A stretch of 64,000 bases of DNA from Calothrix sp. NIES-4105 (lineage in GTDB: Bacteria > Cyanobacteriota > Cyanobacteriia > Cyanobacteriales > Nostocaceae): NCBI RefSeq assembly GCF_002368415.1, contig NZ_AP018290.1, positions 8,361,717 through 8,425,716 of the forward strand. The letters are read 5' to 3'. Below, in pieces: positions 16,027-25,385 of this stretch. Position 1 is the first letter of the stretch; each line of letters starts with the position of its first letter. The notes beneath the pieces were generated by a model. That model did no database searches. It worked only from the letters and a program-made list of their open reading frames with translations, and was not told the origin of the DNA. The position numbers were made by a program, and so were the translations under genes.

Positions 16027-18843
16027 ATGGAATTCCTACCCAACCAAGCTAATCACAACAGTAAGTCAAAAAAATTACCTCTACGGCTTATACTTGTAGT
16101 TCCCTTCGTCCTACAAATTTTTGCAGCGGTAGGATTGACAGGATACTTATCACTGCGTAACGGACGGCAAGCAGTTAATCAGCTTGCAACAAAACTAAGT
16201 GAAGAAGTTAGTTCGCGTATCAACCAACATCTAGATAATTATTTAGACACTGCTCGCCATCTTGCCCAAATCAATGGAGATGCAATTGACTTGGGATTAT
16301 TAGAAATACAAAATCAAGAAAAGATGGGGCATTACTTCTGGAAGCAAGTGCATTTGTACAACGTAGGTTATATTAGCTTTGGAACTCCAACAAATGAATT
16401 TACAGGCGCCGGATATTATATAGACCCAAATAAAATAATTGTTAACGCAACATCTCCGAAGAAACAAAATAATAGAGATAACTACCTTTACGAAACTGAC
16501 TCTGAAGGAAATCGTACTAAGCTGGCTGACATCTTTAAAAATTATGAATTTGAGAAGGAACCTTGGTATGCACAAACAGTCCAAGCGGGTAAACCAATGT
16601 GGAGTCCAGTTTACCAGTGGGAAATAGCTCCCTTTCCTCTAGCAATTTCTGCTAACCGTCCTGTCTACGATAAGAATAATAACCTAATTGGAGTAATTGG
16701 CATTGACCAGCGCTTAACACAAATCAGAGATTTTCTACGCCAATTAAAAGTTAGCTCCGAAGGAAAAACTTTTATTTTAGAACGTAACGGGTTACTGGTA
16801 GCAACATCAAGTCAAGAAGAGCCGTTTAAGATTACTGATGGCAAACCAAAAAGACTTTTAGTTATAAATAGTAATGACATTTTAATTCAATCTACAGCTA
16901 AATATTTGCAACAGCATTTTGCTAATTTTAATCAAATTAAGAATACACAACATCTTGAGTTTATCCATGATGGTCAGCGGCAGTTCGTCCAAGTTACTCC
17001 TTGGCGTGATGACTGGGGATTAGATTGGCTAGTAGTAGTTGCCGTTCCGGAATCTGATTTTATGGCACAAATCAACGCCAATACCCGCACTACAATTATG
17101 CTGTGTCTTGGCGCCTTAGTGCTGGCAACTATCTTAGGTATTTACACATCGCGTTGGATTGCCCGTCCGATATTAGTTTTGAATACTGCATCGGAAGCTA
17201 TAGCTAGCGGTAAACTTAACCAACAAGTTTCGGAGTCGAATGTAAATGAACTTGGTATGTTAGCACAATCATTTAACCGTATGGCACAGCAGTTGCGCGA
17301 TTCGTTTACAGCACTAGAAACAACGAATCAACAACTCGAAAAAACTAACCTGGAATTAGAAACACGGGTAGAGGAACGTACACAACAATTACAAACAGCC
17401 AAAGAAGTTGCAGACAATGCGAATAGAGCCAAAAGTGAGTTTCTCGCAAACATGAGTCATGAGTTGCGAACTCCTCTCAATGGCATTCTTGGTTATTCTC
17501 AAATTCTACGACGTTCGGAACCTTTAACTGACAGTGGAAATAAAGGTGTTGAAATTATCCATCAATGTGCTTCGCATTTACTAACTCTCATCAACGATAT
17601 TCTTGACCTTTCTAAAATCGAAGCGCGCAAAATGGAATTGCACCCGATAGATTTTCATTTCCTGTCTTTTTTGGAAGGAGTTGCCGAAATTTGCCGCGTT
17701 CGAGCAGAGCAAAAAGGTATTGCTTTTATTTATCAGCCAGATGCACGATTACCAATTGGTTTACGCGCGGATGAAAAACGATTGCGTCAAGTTTTAATTA
17801 ACCTGCTAGGTAATGCGATTAAATTTACCGACTCTGGAGGAGTTACTTTTAAAATAGATGTTATTGACCCCTCTCCAAACTTCTCCCCTGAAAGAAGAGA
17901 GGATTTAGATGAAAAGAGAAACTTCAAACTTCGCTTTGAAATTAAAGATACTGGTGTTGGGATGTCACCCGAACAATTAGAAAAGATTTTCTTACCCTTT
18001 GAACAAGTCGGTGATACTAAAAAACAATCCGAAGGTACAGGTTTGGGGTTAGCTATCAGCTTAAAAATTATCTCGTTGATGAGTAGTAAAATCGAAGTTG
18101 AAAGTACACCTTCAAAAGGCAGTACCTTTTGGTTTGACGTTGAGTTACCGGAAGCACCTAATTGGGCAGAAACTAGTAGAGTGGCGCCGCAAGGTAGAAT
18201 TGTTGGATATAAAGGAGAAAAGCAAAAAATCCTCGTTGTTGATGACAAGTGGGAAAATCGTTCGGTAATTGTTAATTTGCTTCAACCTATTGGTTTTTAT
18301 TTAGCAGAAGCAGCTAACGGTCAAGAAGGATTAGAAAAATCAAATCAATTGGCGCCTGATTTAATCATTACCGATTTAGTAATGCCTGTGATGCACGGAT
18401 TTGACCTAATAAAAAATCTACGGTCAGATGAAACATTAAACAATATTATAATTATAGCTTCCTCAGCTAGTGTTTTTGAAATCGACCAATATAAAAGCTT
18501 AGATGCAGGTGCGAATGCATTTTTACCCAAACCAGTGCAAATCGAAGCTTTGCTCGAACTAATTGGTAAACATTTATTAATTGAATGGGTATATCAAGAT
18601 GTTACTGATACTAAAAAGACTCAAACACAAACTCAATCTGATACCATCATCCTACCGTCAGAGGAGATATTAATAAACTTATATAATATAGCAAAACAAG
18701 GTGATGTATATAAAATTATTGACGAAGCAAATCAATTAAAACAAATCGATGAGAATTTGGCGCCTTTTGCCCAAAAAATAATAGTATTAGCAGAAAACTT
18801 TCAAATCAAACCTTTGTGGGAATATATTGGAAAATTTATTTAG
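16027..18843 (+). CDS. Hybrid sensor histidine kinase (Cache-HAMP-HisKA-HATPase-REC)
   Basis: A 938-residue membrane sensor. A transmembrane helix at about 21-43 is followed by a double-Cache periplasmic sensor (about 45-350), a second membrane helix (about 357-378) and HAMP ([20 protein letters not shown]). A coiled linker leads to HisKA with His478 in [11 protein letters not shown], and a HATPase with NAIKFT, DTGVGM and GTGLGLAI boxes. A receiver domain follows with acidic VDD and phospho-acceptor Asp783 in TDLVMP. The last ~85 residues are helical without a phosphotransfer His. The next gene, 24 bp downstream, encodes a receiver-kinase, so the pair is probably an operon and phosphorelay. 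The ligand is unknown; Cache domains usually bind small metabolites. Confidence 0.93.
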   Translation: MEFLPNQANHNSKSKKLPLRLILVVPFVLQIFAAVGLTGYLSLRNGRQAVNQLATKLSEEVSSRINQHLDNYLDTARHLAQINGDAIDLGLLEIQNQEKMGHYFWKQVHLYNVGYISFGTPTNEFTGAGYYIDPNKIIVNATSPKKQNNRDNYLYETDSEGNRTKLADIFKNYEFEKEPWYAQTVQAGKPMWSPVYQWEIAPFPLAISANRPVYDKNNNLIGVIGIDQRLTQIRDFLRQLKVSSEGKTFILERNGLLVATSSQEEPFKITDGKPKRLLVINSNDILIQSTAKYLQQHFANFNQIKNTQHLEFIHDGQRQFVQVTPWRDDWGLDWLVVVAVPESDFMAQINANTRTTIMLCLGALVLATILGIYTSRWIARPILVLNTASEAIASGKLNQQVSESNVNELGMLAQSFNRMAQQLRDSFTALETTNQQLEKTNLELETRVEERTQQLQTAKEVADNANRAKSEFLANMSHELRTPLNGILGYSQILRRSEPLTDSGNKGVEIIHQCASHLLTLINDILDLSKIEARKMELHPIDFHFLSFLEGVAEICRVRAEQKGIAFIYQPDARLPIGLRADEKRLRQVLINLLGNAIKFTDSGGVTFKIDVIDPSPNFSPERREDLDEKRNFKLRFEIKDTGVGMSPEQLEKIFLPFEQVGDTKKQSEGTGLGLAISLKIISLMSSKIEVESTPSKGSTFWFDVELPEAPNWAETSRVAPQGRIVGYKGEKQKILVVDDKWENRSVIVNLLQPIGFYLAEAANGQEGLEKSNQLAPDLIITDLVMPVMHGFDLIKNLRSDETLNNIIIIASSASVFEIDQYKSLDAGANAFLPKPVQIEALLELIGKHLLIEWVYQDVTDTKKTQTQTQSDTIILPSEEILINLYNIAKQGDVYKIIDEANQLKQIDENLAPFAQKIIVLAENFQIKPLWEYIGKFI

Positions 18844-18867
18844 CATAAAACCTATTAACTAACTACT

Positions 18868-20154
18868 ATGTCAGATACAAGCTTTATCTTAATTGTCGAT
18901 GATAACCCCACTAACCTCTCAGTACTAGCACAAACTCTTAGAAGTGAAGGTTTTGCAATCCGCATTGCACCCGATGGAGTCAGCGCACTACAGCAACTCG
19001 AAGAAGTGTTTAGCAGTGTGGCATTAATTCTGCTTGACGTTCAAATGCCAGGAATAGATGGTTTTGAAACTTGCCGTCGTCTAAAAGCAAATCCGAATAC
19101 GCATGATATACCAGTAATCTTTATGACTGCACTTGCCGATACCGAAAGTAAAGTCAAAGGATTGTCATTAGGCGCCGTAGACTATATAACAAAACCCTTT
19201 GAAGGAGAAGAAGTACTCGCGCGCATTCGCATCCACTTACAAATGCGAGAGCTAACCAAACAACTTCAAGGATGGAACGCATTACTCGAACAACGAGTTC
19301 AAGAAAGAACATCAGCACTACAATCCACACAAGTACAATTAGTACAACAAGAGAAATTTGCCACAATTGGGCAATTAGTAGCAGGGGTTGCACACGAAAT
19401 CAATAACCCTGTTGGCTGTATCGTTAATAATGTAGCGCCTGCACATCAGTATTTAAACTCGCTTACAAAAGTTATTGGTCTTTATCAAAAACATTACCCA
19501 GACCCGGAAGATGAAATTCAACAAGCACTGATAGACGAAGATATAGACTTTGCACTTGAAGACTTAGCCAACCTTCTTCAATCAGTCCAAGTTAGCGCTT
19601 TACGAATTAAAGATATTTCTGTCTCATTGCGTTCATTTTCCAGAAATGATTCTTCTACGACCAAAGTACTTGCTGATGTACATGAAGGAATAGACAGCAC
19701 GTTGTTAATATTGCAACACCGTCTAAAACCATCCGGTAAACGTCCAGCAATTCAAGTAATTAAACAATATGGTGACTTACCACAAGTAAAATGCTATCCA
19801 GGGTTACTGAACCAAGTATGTATGAACTTATTGGCAAATGCGATTGAAGCATTAGAAGAGGCAATGGAAAATAAAGAAGACTTCACTCCTCAAATTCATA
19901 TTTACACTCAAGTAAATAATACTCCTACTCCCAGTATAACTATCCTCTTCGCCGATAATGGAATTGGGATGAGTGAATCCGTCAAGCAACGACTATTTGA
20001 ACCATTGTTTACAACCAAACCACCTGATAAAGGTACAGGGTTGGGACTATCCATCGCGCGTCAAATTATCGAAGACAAACACTTTCCAGGGTGTCTCAGT
20101 TGCAAGTCCCAACTTGGACAGGGTACAGAATTTATAATTACCTTGCCTGTATGA
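18868..20154 (+). CDS. Receiver-histidine kinase (REC-HisKA-HATPase)
   Basis: A 428-residue soluble protein. The receiver domain (1-125) has VDDN at 10-13, Asp57 in LLDVQMPG and the conserved Lys109 of TKPF. After a coiled coil (130-165) comes a dimerisation helix with His176 in GVAHEINNPV, then a HATPase with NLLANAIEAL, ADNGIGM, FTTKPPDKGTGLGLSI. The AHEINNP type matches the cyanobacterial class of kinases that use a receiver as their input. It lacks an output domain and likely receives phosphate from, or signals back to, the hybrid kinase upstream. The C-terminal part is closely similar in pattern to that of the PAS kinase at 25386-29021. Confidence 0.92.
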   Translation: MSDTSFILIVDDNPTNLSVLAQTLRSEGFAIRIAPDGVSALQQLEEVFSSVALILLDVQMPGIDGFETCRRLKANPNTHDIPVIFMTALADTESKVKGLSLGAVDYITKPFEGEEVLARIRIHLQMRELTKQLQGWNALLEQRVQERTSALQSTQVQLVQQEKFATIGQLVAGVAHEINNPVGCIVNNVAPAHQYLNSLTKVIGLYQKHYPDPEDEIQQALIDEDIDFALEDLANLLQSVQVSALRIKDISVSLRSFSRNDSSTTKVLADVHEGIDSTLLILQHRLKPSGKRPAIQVIKQYGDLPQVKCYPGLLNQVCMNLLANAIEALEEAMENKEDFTPQIHIYTQVNNTPTPSITILFADNGIGMSESVKQRLFEPLFTTKPPDKGTGLGLSIARQIIEDKHFPGCLSCKSQLGQGTEFIITLPV

Positions 20155-20162
20155 TTAGCAAA

Positions 20163-20233
20163 TCTCTTGTGGAACAAGCATAGAAAGCCTGTTCTAAATC
20201 TAGGGCGGGCTTTTGACGCCCACTCCACAAGAA
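20163..20233. repeat. TCTTGTGGAAC-type interspersed repeat
   Basis: CTCTTGTGGAAC at the left and CCACAAGA at the right bracket inner pairs AACAAGC.../GCCTGTT and AGGGCGGGC/GCCCACTC. It follows the receiver-kinase stop directly and may act as its terminator. Confidence 0.65.
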
Positions 20234-20291
20234 ACAGTAAGTATCTATATATAGTCAATCTAATATCACTCTAAACTTTTACTTTGGATTC

Positions 20292-21083
20292 ATGAAAAAA
20301 GGCGCCTTACTCCCTATCTATGGCTTGGTTGGATTAATCTTGGCATTGGTACTAAGTATTAATACTCCTGCTAGAACACAAACTACCAATTCTACTTCAG
20401 GTTTTATTTATCCAGCACAAGGAATATTATCGCGCGGTTTTCGTAAATATCAGCACGAAGGAATTGATATTGCTGGCGCCAGTGGAACACCAATTTATGC
20501 AGCAGCAGCAGGTAAAGTTATTAAAGCAGGTTGGGATGATTGGGGTTTAGGCAATGCCATCACAATTCAACATCCTGATGGTCGAGTTACAGTTTATGGT
20601 CATAATCGGCGCCTATTAGTTAGCGTTGGACAACAAATTGACCAAGGTCAAATTATAGCAGAGATGGGGTCTACAGGTAATAGCTCTGGACCCCATCTTC
20701 ACTTTGAAATTCATACTAGTCAGCGCAATTCTGTTGACCCTATTGCTTTTTTACCAGCACAAAACGCTGTGGCTACAAGTACGACACGTGTTTCTACAAT
20801 TAGTTCCAATCAAAAAGTTTTTTGTAACGGTACAACATTAATTGCGGGTGAAACAAAAAACGCGCGCGTTAAAGTTTGCCAAGAAAAAGGTCAATTGTTC
20901 TATATTGGCGAATTAAAACAAAACCCCAATCAACCCGTTAAACTACCTGCTTGGAGCATTAGCAATTCCAAATATCGCGCGGAGAATGGTAGTTTTTCTT
21001 ACTTTGTCACCCCACAAGGAGTTGAGATTTGGCGTAATGGGCGCCGCTTCCGTAACGATATATTTTACACAAATCATAGTTAA
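20292..21083 (+). CDS. M23 (LytM-type) peptidase, exported
   Basis: A 263-residue protein with an N-terminal signal or anchor segment (residues 6-27, hydrophobic, followed by TPARTQ). The LytM/M23 metallopeptidase domain spans about 38-155: zinc ligands His55 and Asp59 in HEGIDIA, His104 in YGHN, and His135-x-His137 in PHLHFEIH. Such enzymes cut peptide cross-links of peptidoglycan, or act as inactive activators; all ligands are present here. The C-terminal 100 residues form a separate beta-rich region with two Cys (FCNGTTLIAGETK, VKVCQEKG). A second cell-wall-binding protein follows downstream. Confidence 0.9.
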   Translation: MKKGALLPIYGLVGLILALVLSINTPARTQTTNSTSGFIYPAQGILSRGFRKYQHEGIDIAGASGTPIYAAAAGKVIKAGWDDWGLGNAITIQHPDGRVTVYGHNRRLLVSVGQQIDQGQIIAEMGSTGNSSGPHLHFEIHTSQRNSVDPIAFLPAQNAVATSTTRVSTISSNQKVFCNGTTLIAGETKNARVKVCQEKGQLFYIGELKQNPNQPVKLPAWSISNSKYRAENGSFSYFVTPQGVEIWRNGRRFRNDIFYTNHS

Positions 21084-21324
21084 TCTCCTGCTATCCCCCT
21101 TGTAATAAGGGGAATCTCCATCCGGAGGAATGTAGCAAATTTTATTTTTTCTTAATTTTTCTCTCAGTAAGAACGCCTTAAAATATTCAGTAACCTAAGA
21201 TACACCAAAGCAAATTGGCTTTCTAAATGAGAAATCAAGAGTAAATTAAAGTATTTCAAGTTTTCTCATTTGGAAGAAACCTATTTGTTTGACTTGAAAC
21301 AATAATTAATATTAGGAGATCAAC

Positions 21325-21918
21325 ATGGAATTTCTAGCTTATTCTTCGATGTTTGATGCGAATGAAACAGCAGAACCAGAATTAGGACTCCCCGAAATAC
21401 AATTCAACTACCAAAAATTTTTCAATCAGAACCTATTTAAATCTACAAGCTTGACCTTAGCAAGTCTCGGTCTTGTGTTTGCAACCTTTGGAGAAGCGCA
21501 AGCAGCAGTTAGAGGATTCGTTCGTACTAATGGTAGTTGTTTAAATTTGCGTACTAAACCGAGTCTGAATTCACGAGTCGTTGGATGTTTGCCGAATGGT
21601 TCACGAATAGGAATAGTCGTAGATACCGAAAACGGTTTTTCTCGACTGAATTCAGGTTATTACGTTTCAACCAGATATATAAGCGCTCGTGCAGGAGGAG
21701 GAACTACTATTCCTGGGCCTGGTGTTGGTGGACCAGTAACTCTGGGTGTTGGTTCAGCAGGCGCCCCAGTTTCACAAGTTCAGCGTCGTTTGGGAATACA
21801 ACCCACTGGATATTATGGTTCAATAACAGAGCGCGCGGTGCGTAACTTCCAAGTTAATAATGGTTTACTAGCCGATGGTAAAGTTGGGGCACAAACTAGA
21901 ATTGCACTAGGACTGTAG
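21325..21918 (+). CDS. SH3-like and peptidoglycan-binding protein, exported
   Basis: A 197-residue protein with a ribosome-binding site (TAGGAGAT) before the ATG. A hydrophobic stretch SLTLASLGLVFATFGEAQAA (about 41-60) looks like a signal peptide set unusually far from the N-terminus. Residues 62-112 are a bacterial SH3-like domain (GSCLNLRTKPSLNSRVVGCL with paired Cys), and 135-196 a PG_binding_1 domain (VSQVQRRLGIQPTGYYG, AVRNFQVNNGL, ADGKVGAQTR). It should bind cell wall in the periplasm. With the M23 peptidase upstream it suggests a small wall-remodelling cluster. A hairpin terminator follows. Confidence 0.88.
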   Translation: MEFLAYSSMFDANETAEPELGLPEIQFNYQKFFNQNLFKSTSLTLASLGLVFATFGEAQAAVRGFVRTNGSCLNLRTKPSLNSRVVGCLPNGSRIGIVVDTENGFSRLNSGYYVSTRYISARAGGGTTIPGPGVGGPVTLGVGSAGAPVSQVQRRLGIQPTGYYGSITERAVRNFQVNNGLLADGKVGAQTRIALGL

Positions 21919-21961
21919 ATATAACAAAATCAACACCTTGAAAGGTATTGCTGGGTGAACA

Positions 21962-21992
21962 AAGCCTGCGAAGGCAGGCTTTTGATTTTTTA
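21962..21992. terminator. Bidirectional terminator between convergent genes
   Basis: AGCCTGC and GCAGGCT pair around GAAG, followed by TTTTGATTTTTTA on the plus strand. It serves the wall-binding gene, and possibly the convergent cupin gene ending at 21995. Confidence 0.85.
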
Positions 21993-21994
21993 TA

Positions 21995-22354
21995 TTATTC
22001 CACGATATTCAAAAATGATTTGCGGACACGTTCACATTTAACTTCCCAAATTATAATTTCCCCTTGCTTGATTAAAAAAGAATCACCAGGGCGATATGTG
22101 TGAGACAAACCCGACTTATCTGTTATAGTTACTTCACCTTCTAAGATAGTGGCATGTTCTGTGTATGGAAAATCAATTTCCACTTTACCTCTAGTTGATT
22201 CAAATATTCCTGCTGTCATTCCATCTTTTTTATAGTCCACTCGCGCTGAAATCTTCATATTTCCCTCCAGCGCCTTAGCACCCAGATTTTCTGGAGAACC
22301 CAGGTCTATTAAATCAGAGTCTTGTGTAACGGTATAAACTTGGTAAACAATCAT
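21995..22354 (-). CDS. Cupin-domain protein (DUF861/EutQ-like)
   Basis: A 119-residue single-domain cupin. The segments GIFESTRGKVEIDFPYTEHATILEGEVTITD (in parts) and YRPGDSFLIKQGEIIIWEVKCERVRKSF match the DUF861 cupins, in which W-E-V replaces a metal ligand; the family often has no established enzyme role. It is divergent from the nitrilase gene with 97 bp between start codons, so they could share a control region. Its metal-binding set looks incomplete, so a binding rather than catalytic role is possible. Confidence 0.8.
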   Translation of the reverse strand: MIVYQVYTVTQDSDLIDLGSPENLGAKALEGNMKISARVDYKKDGMTAGIFESTRGKVEIDFPYTEHATILEGEVTITDKSGLSHTYRPGDSFLIKQGEIIIWEVKCERVRKSFLNIVE

Positions 22355-22451
22355 ATTCTTTGTTACGTATTGTACGCAACATTATATTAGGCGTATATGC
22401 ACAAGTACAGTCCAGCAGTTATAAATGTGTTGGTAGAGTCGTAAAATATAC

Positions 22452-23462
22452 ATGTCAAAACATCCTAATTTTAAAGCAGCAGTTGTACAAGCTGCACCAG
22501 TCTTTCTTGACCTTCAAGGGACGGTAGATAAAGCAGTTTCATTAATAGACGAAGCTTCTGCAAGTGGCGCCAAGTTAATTGCATTCCCAGAAACTTGGAT
22601 ACCTGGTTATCCATTTTGGATTTGGCTTGGTTCACCAGCTTGGGGTATGCAGTTTGTTCAGCGATATCATGATAATTCATTGCAAAGCGGAAGTTTTCAA
22701 GAACAGCAACTGTGTTCTGCTGCCAAACGTAATAGTATCTATATATTAATGGGACATAGTGAGAAAATAGGCGGTAGTCTTTATATGGCTCAATGGCTTA
22801 TTAGTCCTGAAGGTGAAGTGATTACTCGGCGCCGTAAACTTAAACCCACTCATGTTGAACGTGCAATGTTTGGTGATGGTAATGGAAGCGACCTTTTAGT
22901 TAAGGATACAGAAATTGGAAGTATTGGATCATTATGTTGTTGGGAGCATCTGCAACCACTAACTAAATATGCTATGTATTCGATGCACGAACAAATTCAT
23001 ATCGCTTCATGGCCTAGTTTTAGTGTGTACAATAATATCGCTTATGCTCTTGGCTCAGAATTAAACATGGCAGCCAGTCAGGTATATGCTGCTGAGGGTC
23101 AGTGTTTTGTTTTAGCCGCTTGTGGAGTTGTATCTCAAGAAATGGTTGATTTACTTGTTGATACACCTGATAAAGCTCAACTTTTTCGCACGGGTGGTGG
23201 TTACTCAATGATTTTTGCGCCTGATGGCTCACCGATGTGTAAACATTTACCAGAACATGAGGAAGGAATACTTTACGCTGATATTGATTTAAGTCTTATT
23301 TCCATTGCTAAATCTGTTGCAGACCCAGTTGGACATTATGCGCGTCCTGATGTTACACGCTTAATGCTTAATAAAGATGGCGCCAGTTGTGTTGAAGCTT
23401 TCTCTACACCAATGCAACCAATGCCAGTGATAGTTGAAGCAGTAGAGGCACACTTAAAGTAA
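22452..23462 (+). CDS. Nitrilase (carbon-nitrogen hydrolase)
   Basis: A 336-residue branch-1 nitrilase that would hydrolyse an organic nitrile to acid and ammonia. The catalytic triad is Glu47 in [10 protein letters not shown], Lys131 in [10 protein letters not shown] and Cys163 in [10 protein letters not shown]. The true-nitrilase CWEH signature is present instead of the amidase pattern, and the length fits aliphatic nitrilases known in cyanobacteria. No signal peptide, so cytosolic. The conserved Nit1C cluster partners (radical SAM, GNAT, AIR-synthase-like) are not next to it, so the natural nitrile is unknown. It diverges from a small cupin gene. Confidence 0.92.
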   Translation: MSKHPNFKAAVVQAAPVFLDLQGTVDKAVSLIDEASASGAKLIAFPETWIPGYPFWIWLGSPAWGMQFVQRYHDNSLQSGSFQEQQLCSAAKRNSIYILMGHSEKIGGSLYMAQWLISPEGEVITRRRKLKPTHVERAMFGDGNGSDLLVKDTEIGSIGSLCCWEHLQPLTKYAMYSMHEQIHIASWPSFSVYNNIAYALGSELNMAASQVYAAEGQCFVLAACGVVSQEMVDLLVDTPDKAQLFRTGGGYSMIFAPDGSPMCKHLPEHEEGILYADIDLSLISIAKSVADPVGHYARPDVTRLMLNKDGASCVEAFSTPMQPMPVIVEAVEAHLK

Positions 23463-23924
23463 ATAATATTTTTGGGTGGGCATTGCTCACCATCTAACTT
23501 ACTATAATCTGAGAAGTATCCTAACAAATTTTACGATTTCGCTTCAGAACTTTACCAGCAGTATTTTCTGAGGTGTTTAAGTTGATTAAATCAGATTCTT
23601 AACATAGTAGAATTAGTTTGGTAGACAATCATATTTATTTATTAGATCAATGATTTCAATTTTATTGTACTACTAATGACAACTAATTTTCTATTTTATG
23701 TTACATGAGTTATATAAGCATAACTCATGTTGATTGAGCGAATTTATATAATAGTATTTTTGTGTTTAAGTTTTCTATACTCCATAAGAATTACGGCACC
23801 ATCGGGTAGTGTGGAGATGCCGTATTTTCATATATATTAATTTAGAGACATTAGCCCCTCTGAGTATATTGGCTTCTTCAATATTGATGTTGCTCGTTAA
23901 TTATACTCCAGTATCATGTATATT
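23463..23924. other. AT-rich non-coding interval
   Basis: No gene is supported in this 462-bp stretch between the convergent nitrilase and haem-oxygenase-like genes. Immediately after the nitrilase stop TGGGTGGGCATTGCTCACCA forms a weak hairpin. The ORF at 23809 is AT-rich and not protein-like. Confidence 0.55.
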
Positions 23925-24671
23925 TCATTTACAAGCGATTAGTACCAAGTTTGAATTTTTAATATTAACAAATTCGATAGGATGGTTATGTGCATATGTA
24001 AGCAGTTCATAAGTCCATTCTGAGAAAATTTTAAAGATTGCCTCGACTACATAAGAAGCTTGTTTTTGCTGTTCCTCAGTTAATTTAATTTTAGCAAAAC
24101 AACTTTCTACTTCTGATGTACCCATAGTATGACCTGTTTCTACCTCTAGGTGGGATTCGCCAAAATATGCATATTCTTTTTGCGTTATTGAACGCAATTC
24201 TGAAGTAACTTTTGATGATGCGGTGAAAAATACATTTCCCATCGCTTCAAGTGCTTCAATTGCAGCTAGTTTTACTATTGGTTCTGCTTGCAACGTTAAT
24301 CCAGCAACTTGATAAGTAATTTGACGAGTTATTTTTGTTTCCTCTCCCCAAAGAAATTCTAGTACGTCTGTAAAACTCTTGATTGGATTCAGTTTTAATA
24401 ACTCAAGGTCAACAAGAAACCAAGGAGAGTGTGACTCATCTTCCTTTGTATGCTCGTTTATCATCTCCTGAACTTTTCGGTTGGATTGACAGTTTTCTGC
24501 TCTGAAAACGTATTTATTAAAGTCAGTAAAGCTCATAATAAAGTGAGACATACAAGGTGCAAAAGCTAAACGTTGCTTAGGTTCTATTTTGCAATCGTAC
24601 ATGTACTCAAATAATGGAAGGGTTGCAAATTTTTGTTTGTTGCTTTCAATTAGTTTTAATACTTCTTGCAT
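23925..24671 (-). CDS. Haem-oxygenase-like (iron-containing redox enzyme) family protein
   Basis: A 248-residue, mostly helical protein. The segments QRLAFAPCMSHFIMSFTDFNKYVFR, INEHTKEDESHSPWFLVDLELL and FLWGEETKITRQ, then HLEVETGHTMGT, put repeated His and Glu in helices as in the haem-oxygenase-like diiron (HDO) proteins. That fold supports oxidative chemistry on fatty acids, amino acids or metabolites; the substrate is not evident. Candidate metal ligands are Glu70/His76-type residues and the His/Glu of HLEVETGH. Related proteins are common beside natural-product genes in cyanobacteria, but none is seen here. The C-terminal tail (SNLVLIACK) overlaps AT-rich sequence and may be slightly extended. 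Confidence 0.6.
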   Translation of the reverse strand: MQEVLKLIESNKQKFATLPLFEYMYDCKIEPKQRLAFAPCMSHFIMSFTDFNKYVFRAENCQSNRKVQEMINEHTKEDESHSPWFLVDLELLKLNPIKSFTDVLEFLWGEETKITRQITYQVAGLTLQAEPIVKLAAIEALEAMGNVFFTASSKVTSELRSITQKEYAYFGESHLEVETGHTMGTSEVESCFAKIKLTEEQQKQASYVVEAIFKIFSEWTYELLTYAHNHPIEFVNIKNSNLVLIACK

Positions 24672-25385
24672 GATTTTTCCTAATTTGCTAGATTATCAAG
24701 TTAGAGAAAACGCTATAAATGTAATACCTCAATTGCAAATCAATACTACACTTATAAGTTTTGTCCTATTTGTACTAAAGTCGGCAGTGCAACCTGATAA
24801 TTTAGCATTCATCTACAAACTGTTTCATAAAAAAATTGGAAACAGATGCTTTAAACAATGTGGGAGAGGCGCTTTCGGTATCTCATCGAATCATAAATAT
24901 AATTTAGATTACAAAATTCAATTCAACAGCAGTAAAAACTCATAAAATCAAATTTTTATTTTAGAGTAAATAAATGCTTGCCTCATCTAAGTAATTACCC
25001 TGACACATGTGATTTAATATTTAAAATTATATATATTTACAATCAACATTGTATTAAATTTTGACAATGAAGATTACGTGGATTTAAAAACAATTAATAT
25101 TGCAAAATTACAAACGTAAATATTAAAGTTTAATTGAATTTAATTTGATATTTAATTAATCTAAATTAAAGATTTGATTTGAAAATTATGTGAACTACGT
25201 AACTTGCTGATATTGAAGTTGACTATAGTAGTTTTAAATCATTCCTGAAAATCATCTTTTTATATCGTAAGGTAGAGATAAATGGATGTAAATCTATTTA
25301 TTTCCACGCGCAAGTTCTCTTTTTACAACTATATTTTGGGAAAGCAACCCTGCGGAAAAAGCTTAGAAGCGTTAATATTACTTGA
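24672..25385. other. AT-rich non-coding interval, 714 bp
   Basis: Extremely AT-rich (long A, T and TTTAAT runs, especially 24940-25200) with no supported gene; ORFs here are short and low in complexity. It lies upstream of the haem-oxygenase-like gene and downstream of the PAS kinase. No GGCGCC is present. I see no clear promoter, hairpin or repeat. Confidence 0.5.

Noticed and set aside
22452-23462. Nitrilase as part of a Nit1C cluster
   Set aside because: None of the usual cluster partners (radical SAM, GNAT, AIR-synthase-like genes) are adjacent.
24589-24945. 118-residue plus-strand ORF
   Set aside because: It overlaps the haem-oxygenase-like gene start in antisense and has low-complexity AT-rich sequence without motifs.
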